Shown here in pieces: positions 57,449 to 64,000 of a stretch of DNA of 64,000 nucleotides. Below the pieces are notes generated by a model. That model made no database searches. It saw nothing but the letters and a program-made list of their open reading frames with translations, and was not told the origin of the DNA. Source of the stretch: Gymnopilus junonius (Eukaryota; Basidiomycota; Agaricomycetes; Agaricales; Galerinaceae); NCBI GenBank assembly GCA_015501075.1, contig JADNYJ010000042.1, forward strand, positions 186,001 to 250,000, written 5' to 3'. Position 1 is the stretch's first letter. The number at the start of each line of letters is the position of its first letter. The translations under genes were made by a program, and so were the position numbers.

Positions 57449-58377
57449 ATGGCCGCTGCTCAGGTTCCGACATACGCTCATGCTATCCCTAGTCTGTCTG
57501 AAACTATTCCGACCTTGCCCGCACTGGGGGATCTAGACATTAATCGGGCCATTGCAGCTAACGCTCCCATCGACCGCGCCAACTTGACCAATGCGAAAGT
57601 GGTAGCCAAAGCGATGAAAGCGACGTTTGGTGAGTGGTTCACGAAACATCTTTAGGTGATCTGATGTTCTTATACCTTGATGCAGAGTCGGCTGTGAATC
57701 CTGGGGTTACAGAGGAGATGGTCGAGACTGCGGAGCTGAGATTACGGGCAGTGGAAGGTGCACGTAAGTTCTCCTTCATCGAGTCTCGTAACTGCTTTGC
57801 TCATATGGGCTGGTAGACACTGCTGCGAAGTATAGTCCCCCTGGTCTGATGACGGGCATAGCAGCAATTCTGCAGCGTCTGGACCAAATTGATCAGCGTC
57901 TGGACACAATCGATGGGCGTCTGGATGGAATCGATCAGCATCTGGATGGAATTGACAACCGCCTCCATACTGTTGAGGACGATGTTAAACTAACCAAGGC
58001 CATAACTCTCAACCATCGTATCATAGCCCGCAATGAGGAGAGCCAACCTGTCTGCCAGCCGCTATACAAAACGGTACTGTTTTTGATTTCAGTGTGCAAT
58101 TAACTGCATTTCTCACTACTCTTTCAGGTTGAAGGCAGTGGCCATGATCGTGCCCGTGAGCTCACTTCTCGTGCCGACCGAAGAGCTCTGAATGCACCTG
58201 CGGTGCCACCTGCTATTGGGACTTTGCCACCCAACTTTGAGAACAATATCACTGCATACACAACAAAGGATATTTCCCAGATCATTTCCTTTTATAATCA
58301 GGATTTCGGCATCACCGTGGATGATAGCGAGCCTACTCGCCGAACTAAACTTATCAAGTTTTTGACGCGATTTTAAC
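57449..58377 (+). CDS. Mug135-like protein (copy 2), four exons
   Basis: ATG at 57449 (MAAAQVPTYAHAIPSLSETI). Exon 1 ends at 57629 (GTGAGT). Exon 2 (from about 57686) encodes ESAVNPGVTEEMVETAELRL. Exon 3 (from about 57815) encodes a striking heptad-like series, LDQIDQRLDTIDGRLDGIDQ then HLDGIDNRLHTVEDDV, and RIIARNEESQPVCQPLYKTV. Exon 4 encodes GTLPPNFENNITAYTTKD, IISFYNQDFGITVDD and a stop at 58377. The helical repeat (RLD.ID) predicts an oligomerising coiled coil. The C-terminal pattern matches the gene at 4694-5578, so the two are old paralogues (the DNA is not similar). The Mug135-like name is tentative. It is immediately upstream of the intact C2H2-type gene. Confidence 0.62.
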
Positions 58378-58400
58378 CCTTGGCTCGCCGTTATGGTGAT

Positions 58401-59524
58401 CCTGGTTAACGGAGCGATTAGGTATCTGCACCGCCTACCTTTACCAATTCGGTTACTTAACGGCCCCGAACACGGCCGTGCTGCGTTCCTTGTTGCTGAG
58501 GTTAGTTGCGGAAATAAACCTCTTTCTCCTTTGTTTCGGCATGTAGCAAGCCCGTTGACAATAAAGCCTGAACTACGACACGCTTATCGTTTCATAGTCC
58601 AAAATTGTACTCTCGAGTATTACTATTCACCACCGGGCTTATATCCGTTTTTTATCGATTATCTGAATTGATCGTGCATGGCCACTCCTGATCTACATTG
58701 CTTTTATGCGGCATTGTCCTCACCCACAAAGTATAAGTTCAGACTTCCAAGTCCTCTACACACCTTTACACCTTTTCTGACCGCTACTCATCCAAGAGGC
58801 AAGCTCATGATCAGACCCAAAACCGAACATCACAGATTATCGATGTCTGGAATCGAGTAAGTCAATTATACAGATATCCCTCTATATTATTATCGCACCT
58901 GACGATCGTTATCTCTAGATCACCACCTGCATCCGAGAGTGGCGATAGCGACATCGAAATGGAATATCATCGCGAAGTTTCAGTATACCCGTGCAAGTGG
59001 AAGACCAATAGCCACTCTCATGGATGTGATCACTTTCTGGCTCGCGATTATGATGAGGTGCTGGAACATATGCTTCATTATCACCTTCCGAGGAATGCTC
59101 TTGGCATCGCATGTTGCTGGAAAGGATGTACCTCTACTATGTCGGATCTGAGTGCTATTGCAAGGTATATTTGGAGACTTCATCTCCGTGATCGGTGAAG
59201 TTTGAAGTGAAGGCTTGACCGACTGGATCAAATTGTCCTCATACCTATTGCTCTGCTGTCAAATTATTCTCCATTTATGATTGAACTAATATAAGTAATC
59301 GAAGTGCTACTCAATAAAAGGGAAAAAAGAAATACTTTCTTCTGGGAATTTACGTTCGTGATATTGTGTTAGGGGATGTGTAAGTCTATTTCTTTCTAGA
59401 TATTTCTCTTCCGTAATGGCGTAGTCTGAGCCTCGACCTTAATATGGCACTCTTGGTCCCGACTTTGAGATATTCGAGCTGAGGGAGGTTAGTTCTTGTT
59501 AGAGAGCTTATTGTGTCTCAGTGT
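58401..59524. repeat. Inverted segmental duplication, right copy
   Basis: Reverse-complement match to 5931-7045. It ends about 60 bp before the first TTAGGG of the subtelomeric array. Confidence 0.9.
58678..59198 (+). CDS. Small C2H2-type zinc-finger protein (copy 2), intact
   Basis: Two exons, 58678-58856 and 58919-59198, joined by a 62-bp GTAAGT...CTCTAG intron; the spliced frame is open and gives about 152 residues. The start is MATPDLHCFYAALSSPTKYK. Exon 2 continues SPPASESGDSDIEMEYHREV, an acidic stretch. The fingers are YPCKWKTNSHSHGCDHFLAR ... EHMLHYH and CCWKGCTSTMSDLSAIARYI ... LH, ending HLRDR. Cys and His spacing is loose for classical C2H2, so zinc binding is inferred. The copy at 6.2-6.8 kb differs by three indels that break it. 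Relatives lie at 40.1-40.5 kb and, more distantly, 9.5-10.1 kb. The position next to the telomeric array suggests a subtelomeric gene family. Confidence 0.65.
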
Positions 59525-59625
59525 TAGGAAGGTAGAGCGAATCGCCGAAGGCGATGAGTGATCAGGTTATACTGAGGGGTTGTTAGGGTGGTGGTGGTAT
59601 TCCTGCACTTTGAAGGCTGGGGGGC

Positions 59626-59680
59626 ACTGTGGATAACAGGGAAATTGGGGGACAATCTCCATCCTGTTTCGCCTTTATAT
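59626..59680 (-). ncRNA. Truncated hammerhead motif (unit 1)
   Basis: Has GGC, GAAA, stem III (ACAGG / CCTGT) and the 3' strand of stem I, but is cut by the next telomeric repeat inside stem II, so CUGAAGA is missing. Confidence 0.7.
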
Positions 59681-59717
59681 AGGGTGGTGGTGGTATTCTG
59701 CAACTGAAGGCCGGGGG

Positions 59718-59776
59718 GCTGTTACGGACAAGTGGGAACTTGGGGGACAAATTCCATCCACTTTCGCCTTTTTAAA
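59718..59776 (-). ncRNA. Truncated hammerhead motif (unit 2)
   Basis: Cut in stem II like unit 1. Stem III is AGTGG / CCACT, a third paired version of the same helix, and the inner stem is GGAATTTG / CAAGTTCC. Confidence 0.7.
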
Positions 59777-59820
59777 GGGTTAGGGTGGTTGTTGTTGTCC
59801 TGCACTGAAGGCCGGGGGAC

Positions 59821-59896
59821 GCTGTGGATAACTGGGAAGTTGGGGGACAACCTCCATCCAGTTTCGCCTTTTATAGGCTCTTCAGATCCTTACAGC
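59821..59896 (-). ncRNA. Hammerhead ribozyme motif (unit 3)
   Basis: Minus strand: GCTGT-AA-GGAT (stem I), CTGAAGA, GCC-TATAAAA-GGC (stem II), GAA, ACTGG ... CCAGT (stem III), T, ATCCACAGC (stem I). All core positions C3-A9, G12-A14 and A15.1-U16.1 are present; N7 is A and H17 is U (59830). Type I topology, predicted cut between 59830 and 59829. The inner part of stem III is GGAGGTTG / CAACTTCC. Confidence 0.85.
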
Positions 59897-59954
59897 TTTC
59901 ACTGTTAAGTCAATATCCAGTGCAATTTACTTACAAATCCGACCGGAATTAATC

Positions 59955-60152
59955 AGCACTGAGAAATTCGATTACTCAGACCGAGGGGGAGCTCAGTCAG
60001 CCCCGAAGGGCTGACTGAGCGTACCAGGGTACGATGAGCAATCGACTTACACTGGGTAGACTCGTCACTTGAGTCCGTCCAGCGTAGGCCGAGAAATTCA
60101 AGCTCAGCTTGAATATGATTAGGTAATGGGGCTAGGCCCGTTACCTAATCTG
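59955..60152 (-). other. Multi-hairpin module, copy B1
   Basis: Hairpins in + coordinates: outer stem 59968-59978 with 60035-60045 (one mismatch), inner GCTCAGTCAGCCC-CGAA-GGGCTGACTGAGC (59991-60020), GACTC-GTCACTT-GAGTC (60059-60075), ATTCAAGCT-C-AGCTTGAAT (60096-60114), GATTAGGTAA...TTACCTAATC (60117-60150). Pairing is strand-symmetric; if it is RNA, it lies 5' of the hammerhead. Confidence 0.7.
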
Positions 60153-60379
60153 ATCACAAGACTTCTATTTTAAGAAGAAACATGTGAGCAAACCGAAATA
60201 GTACTGTCACGTGCCTTGTATTACCAAGGACTTATATAGTAATTGTAATTCGGTTTATTTAGCTTAGCTTGAGAGATAATTTGTGTCAGCTATTCTCAGG
60301 TATTCTATCATTATAATAGATGGTTCGTACGGTTAGGGTTAGGGTGGTTGTTGTTGTCCTGCACTGAAGGCCGGGGGAC

Positions 60380-60455
60380 GCTGTGGATAACTGGGAAGTT
60401 GGGGGACAACCTCCATCCAGTTTCGCCTTTTATAGGCTCTTCAGATCCTTACAGC
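60380..60455 (-). ncRNA. Hammerhead ribozyme motif (unit 4)
   Basis: Same sequence and fold as the copy at 59821-59896, with intact core and stems. Confidence 0.85.
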
Positions 60456-60514
60456 TTTCACTGTTAAGTCAATATCCGGTGCGATTTACTTACGAAATCC
60501 GACCGGAATTAATC

Positions 60515-60713
60515 AGCGGCTGAGAAATTCGATTACTCAGACCGAGGCGGGCTCAGTCAGCGCCCGAAGGGCTGACTGAGCGCACCGAGGTACGATGAGT
60601 AATCGACTTACACTGGGTAGACTCGTCACTTGAGTCCGTCCGGCGTAGGCCGAGAAATTCAAGCGCAGCTTGAATCTGATTAGGTAACGGGGCTAGGCCC
60701 GTTACCTAATCTG
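60515..60713 (-). other. Multi-hairpin module, copy B2
   Basis: Same hairpins as B1; outer stem TCGATTACTCA (60529-60539) with TGAGTAATCGA (60596-60606) is perfect here, and the last stem GATTAGGTAACGGG / CCCGTTACCTAATC is fully paired. Confidence 0.7.
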
Positions 60714-60880
60714 ATCACGAGTAATTCTATTTTAAGAAGAAACATGTGAGCAAACCATAAATAGTACATGTCACGTGCCTAATGAACTTAGGACTTTTCG
60801 TTGTTTTATGGCTAGATTTAGCTTAGCTTGAGAGATGAATTGTATCAGCTATTCTCAGGTATTTTATCATTACAATAAAT

Positions 60881-61961
60881 GGTTCGTACGGTTAGGTTCG
60901 GTTAGGGTGAAGCACCAACAAGGTTTCGAACGTTCTGGTCTTCGACCAGCAGTGATTCCAAGCACCGACCACACAAACCGTGGCTGAATTAATTTTGAAC
61001 TGTTTTACGCCAGTAAATAGTTCTACGCGTATTACCGAAATGACCGCTCCTAGTCTGTTTACAGATTCAGGCATCGATTTCGACTGGTAATTGGTTTTTC
61101 ATGCACGACAGATAATCTGTCTCCCAAACGTGAGTCGGGTGCGCATCGATGTTAAAGCGTATCGGCGTGTATGGGTTTGATCCCTTTCCGTAAAATGCGA
61201 GTGCTTAAGTTGGGCCCCCGTAGGGTACTCGCCGTACATCCAGACCGTCCAAGGCATCCGCAGACACCCCTTCTGATGGGACACGTACATTTCCGGAACG
61301 ATTCATACAAGGTTTTATCAATGGACGGGAAACAAATCCCTCCCTTAGTATATATCGTTGCTACACTAGCGCTTTAAGCCACACGGGCTGTATCCGATAC
61401 TACCAGCTTTTAAACTCAACGTCTATTTGTGCGCCTCTACCAAAAGAGGCATTGGGCGGGCATAAGCGGATGAGTGTTGGTGTAACTGTAACGTTCCAAA
61501 CTTCTCCTGTCTATCTCAGGGACCGAAGTACTCAAGAGCTAATAACAGGTGCATCGCAGATTCCGACATGTTAACGATGGATTTACTGCCCCGAAGGGAC
61601 TCCCAGTCTGCACCGACCTTTCTTGATCCGACTCCCAGGCCTCGCCCAGCGCCTCGCCAATTAAGACTACTACACCGGACTACTACTCCGAAAGACATCA
61701 ACAAGGCGTCCAGAGGATTGGTAGGTACCATCCGCTCGAAAGCGTTTGCTTTACATGTCAGAACGACAAGGGGGACCCTGTTCAGCGCCTATAGAGCGCT
61801 TATTAAGCAGTCCGACAATGCAGCAGCAAGTCCGCCAAATTTGGGTTTTAGCAATCATGCTAGCGCCGAAGCTCCTCTTTTAAGGCATCATACAAGCCGT
61901 CCGCCTACATTAGAACGTCGCCAAGTGGTATTTACGCGTTGTCTAGGTAGAACTGTGGTCA
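60881..61961. repeat. 1.1-kb array segment, copy 1 (truncated on the right)
   Basis: Matches 62651-63731 at a constant offset of 1770 bp for most of its length (for example GTTAAAGCGTATCGG at 61151 and 62921, CCAAGTGGTA at 61921 and 63691). It stops at AACTGTGGTC, where TTAGGG begins, while the second copy continues. ORFs on both strands change mostly at amino-acid-altering positions between copies, so I regard it as non-coding, probably a 3' untranslated part. Confidence 0.75.
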
Positions 61962-62004
61962 GCTTAGGGTGGTGTGGTATTCCTGCACTTGAAGGCCGGG
62001 GGGC

Positions 62005-62079
62005 GCTGTGGATAACAGGGAAATTGGGGGACAATCTCCATCCTGTTTCGCCTTTATAAGGCTCTTCAGATCCTACAGC
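62005..62079 (-). ncRNA. Hammerhead ribozyme motif (unit 5)
   Basis: Core CTGAAGA and GAAA kept; stem III is ACAGG / CCTGT instead of ACTGG / CCAGT, a compensatory T-A to A-T change, and the inner stem is GGAGATTG / CAATTTCC, a second compensatory change. Stem I has a one-base bulge. Confidence 0.85.
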
Positions 62080-62154
62080 TTTCACTGTAAAGTCAATATC
62101 CGACGCTTAGGGTTAGGGTGGTGGTGGTATTCCTGCACTTGAAGGCCGGGGGGC

Positions 62155-62230
62155 GCTGTGGATTACAGGGAAATTGGGGGACAATCTCCATCCTGTTTCG
62201 CCTTTATATAGGCTCTTCAGATCCTACAGC
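62155..62230 (-). ncRNA. Hammerhead ribozyme motif (unit 6)
   Basis: As unit 5, but H17 is A (position 62164) in place of U, which still satisfies the NUH cleavage rule. Confidence 0.85.
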
Positions 62231-62289
62231 TTTCACTGTAAAGTCAATATCCGGTGCGATTTACTTACGAAATCCGACCAGAATTAATC

Positions 62290-62486
62290 AGCAGCTGAGA
62301 AATTCGATTACTCAGACCGGGGCGGCCTTAGTAAGAGGCCGCTGGCATTACTAAGGATGCCCGAGTACAATGAGTAATCGACTTACACTGGGTAGAACCG
62401 TCACTTGGTTCCGTCCGGCGTAGGCCGAGAAATTCAAGCGGCGCTTGATCTGCTTAGGTAACGGGCTAGGCCCGTTACCTAAGCTG
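62290..62486 (-). other. Multi-hairpin module, copy B3
   Basis: Stems conserved, sequence changed: CCTTAGTAA / TTACTAAGG (62326-62356) replaces GCTCAGTCAGC / GCTGACTGAGC; GAACC / GGTTC (62395-62411) replaces GACTC / GAGTC around the same GTCACTT loop; GCTTAGG... / ...CCTAAGC (62452-62484) replaces GATTAGG... / ...CCTAATC. Confidence 0.7.
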
Positions 62487-62650
62487 GTCACGAGGACTTC
62501 TATTTTAAGAAGAAACATGTGAGCAAACTAAATATAGTACTGTCACGTGCCTAATGGACTTAGGACTTTTCGTCACTATTTAGCTAGATTAGCTTAGCTT
62601 GAGAGATAATTTGTGTCAGCTATTCTCAGGTATTCTATCATTACAATAGA

Positions 62651-63731
62651 TGGTTCGTACGGTTAGGTTCGGTTAGGGTGAAGCTTATAACAAGGTTCGA
62701 ATCTTCTGGTCTTCGACCAGCAGTGAATCCAAGCACCGACCACACAAACCGTGGCTGAATTAATTTTGAACTGTTTTACGCCAGTAAATAGTTCTACGCG
62801 TATTACCGAAATGACCGCTCCTAGTCTGTTTACAGATTCAGGCATCGATATCGACTGGTAATTGGTTTTTCATGCACGCGAATGATTCGTCTCCCAAACG
62901 TGAGTCGGGTGCGCATCGATGTTAAAGCGTATCGGCGTGTATGGGTTTGATCCCTTTCCATGAAATGCGAGTGCTTAAGTTGGGCCCCCGTAGGGTACTC
63001 GCCGTACATCCAGACCGTCCGAGACATCCGCAGACATCTCATCTTGTGGGACACGTACATTTCTGGAACGATTCATACAAGGTTTTATCAATGGACGGGA
63101 AACAAATCCCTCCCTTAGTATATATCGTTGCTACACTAGCGCTTTAAGCCACACGGGCTGTATCCGATACTACCAGCTTTTAAACTCAACGTCTATTTGT
63201 GCGCCTCTACCAAAAGAGGCATTGGGCGGGCATAAGCGGATGAGAGTTGGTGTAACTGTAACGTTCCAAACTTCTCCTGTCTATCTCAGGGACCGAAGTA
63301 CTCAAGAGCTAATAACAGGTGCATCGCAGATTCCGACATGTTAACGATGGATTTAATGCCCCGAAGGGACTCCCAGTCTACACCGACCTTCCTCGATCCG
63401 AATCCCAGGCCTCGCCCAGCGCCTCGCCAATTAAGACTACTACACCGGACTACTACTCCGAAAAACATCAACAAGGCGTCCAGAGGATTGGTAGGTACCA
63501 TCCGCTCGAAAGCGTTTGCTTTACATGTCAAAACGACAAGAGGGATCCTGTTCAGCGCCTATAGAGCGCTTATTAAGCAATCCAACAATGCAGCAGCGAG
63601 TCCGCCAAATATGGGTTTTAGCAATCACGCTAGCGCCGAAGCTCCCCTTTTAAGGCATCATACAAGCCGTCCGCCTACATTAGAACGTCGCCAAGTGGTA
63701 TTTACGCGTTGTCTAGGTAGAACTGTGGTCC
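62651..63731. repeat. 1.1-kb array segment, copy 2
   Basis: Second copy of 60881-61961; continues at its right end into the stop codon and body of the minus-strand ORF that enters from the window edge. Confidence 0.75.
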
Positions 63732-64000
63732 TGCTGTCCATTCCATGTCCATTTCATCATGGATTCTATCGAGACGAGCCGCCCGTTGATCCTCCTCCTC
63801 TTCGGAGGACGGGTCGGACATTTCAGTGTCGTCGTCGTCATGGGATGGACCCTTTTGGACCAGTTCCGAAGCATCTACCTCGAACTGATGTAAAACGGTC
63901 TTTTTCCAAAGACTGGTTAAGTCGAATAAGTTGCGCGTCCGTTTGCGCGAAACTATCATTCGACGATTTGTAATATTGATCTTTCTAATATCCGGTAACT
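63702..64000 (-). CDS. C-terminal part of an unknown ORF of the telomeric element, cut by window edge
   Basis: Minus-strand frame open from the right edge to a stop at 63702. It reads basic (NRRMIVSRKRTRN), then FDLTSLWKKTVLHQFEVDAS, an acidic run (HDDDDTEMSDPSSEEEEDQR), and ends MEWTAGPQFYLDNA. The stop lies about 30 bp inside the part shared with unit 4, so truncated units hold only the 3' untranslated region and the last codons. I recognise no domain. It could be the end of a reverse-transcriptase-bearing protein or an accessory ORF. Confidence 0.45.
   Translation of the reverse strand, partial: LPDIRKINITNRRMIVSRKRTRNLFDLTSLWKKTVLHQFEVDASELVQKGPSHDDDDTEMSDPSSEEEEDQRAARLDRIHDEMDMEWTAGPQFYLDNA

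Larger units (their letters stand above)
59583..64000 (-). mobile_element. Telomere-associated array of 5'-truncated retroelement-like units
   Basis: Six head-to-tail units: 59583-59680, 59681-59776, 59777-60330, 60331-61961, 61962-62105, and 62106 to beyond the window. Each begins on the left with AGGGTGG, usually preceded by one or two TTAGGG. All share the same left-end sequence and differ only in how far they extend right. Read on the minus strand, they have a common 3' end with a hammerhead motif and variable 5' truncation. Telomere-attached endonuclease-lacking Penelope-like elements of fungi, plants and rotifers behave this way; no reverse transcriptase lies inside the window, so the class is inferred. 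Confidence 0.75.

Noticed and set aside
59583..59776. Simple 100-bp minisatellite
   Set aside because: The units are not a plain tandem repeat. They are truncated copies of the same 3' end, each restarting at a telomeric repeat.
59991..60020. Perfect 13-bp hairpin as a transcription terminator
   Set aside because: No T-run follows and the host is a eukaryote; it is part of a larger conserved fold.
61516..61731. Minus-strand ORF MVPTNPLDALLM conserved in both array copies
   Set aside because: Conserved because the DNA is conserved; substitutions are not synonymous-biased, so no sign of coding selection.
62690..62725. tRNA-like GGTTCGAATC T-loop
   Set aside because: No acceptor stem, D-arm or anticodon arm fits around it, and the other copy has GTTTCGAACG. 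It is part of the 1.1-kb repeat.
63338..63973. 211-codon + strand ORF in the subtelomeric array
   Set aside because: It crosses from the shared segment into unit-specific sequence, its twin at 61568 ends in the telomeric junction, and differences between copies mostly change amino acids. The minus-strand frame and RNA motifs explain the region better.
1..64000. CRISPR arrays, prokaryotic operons, rRNA genes
   Set aside because: None seen; introns and gene families show a eukaryotic (fungal) origin.

Overview
The window reads as an Agaricomycete (mushroom-forming basidiomycete) chromosome arm that ends in subtelomeric DNA. The evidence is short introns of about 50-70 bp with GTAAGT/GTGAGT donors, fungal and basidiomycete families (HET, WSC, CE15 glucuronoyl esterase, F-box, TPR-CHAT, Pth11-like membrane protein, Ser-rich GPI cupredoxin), and TTAGGG telomere-type repeats whose G-rich strand points to the right-hand end. 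There is no operon structure; genes are single units on both strands.

Layout. 0-0.8 kb: broken HET-domain gene cut by the left edge. 3.1-4.3 kb: secreted CE15 esterase with many frame breaks. 4.7-7.0 kb: Mug135-like gene and a small C2H2-type gene, the latter inside a 1.1-kb block that recurs inverted at 58.4-59.5 kb. 8-17 kb: AhpC/TSA-type thioredoxin-fold gene, zinc-finger gene, double-WSC secreted protein, GPI-type Ser/Thr-rich protein, LRR-like protein. 17.7-28.7 kb: a large TPR-CHAT gene flanked by two diverged copies of a membrane-protein region. 30-35.8 kb: F-box gene, a possible PD-(D/E)XK-like gene and mitochondrial hsp60 with a heat-shock element. 38-47.3 kb: cupredoxin, another C2H2-type gene, trypsin-like protease, an internally deleted pogo/Tc1-type element, Pth11-like membrane protein. 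48-57 kb: weakly supported or low-complexity genes. 57.4-59.5 kb: second Mug135-like/C2H2 pair. 59.58-64 kb: subtelomeric array.

The most interesting region is the last 4.4 kb. Six units are joined head to tail. Each begins on the centromere side with one or two TTAGGG repeats and is truncated at a different point on the telomere side. On the minus strand each unit has a hammerhead-ribozyme motif next to the telomeric repeat: four complete (stem I, CUGAAGA, stem II, GAAA, stem III) and two truncated, with compensatory changes in stem III. A second module upstream of it on the minus strand forms several hairpins that also change by compensatory substitution. An open minus-strand ORF enters from the right edge. 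This is the arrangement expected of telomere-attached, 5'-truncated retroelements, most like endonuclease-lacking Penelope-like elements, but no reverse transcriptase is visible in the window.

A second theme is sequence quality. Many genes, including the normally essential hsp60, are interrupted by isolated single-base deletions that each conserve the protein on both sides. Most look like assembly or base-calling errors, so 'broken' calls here should be read with caution.
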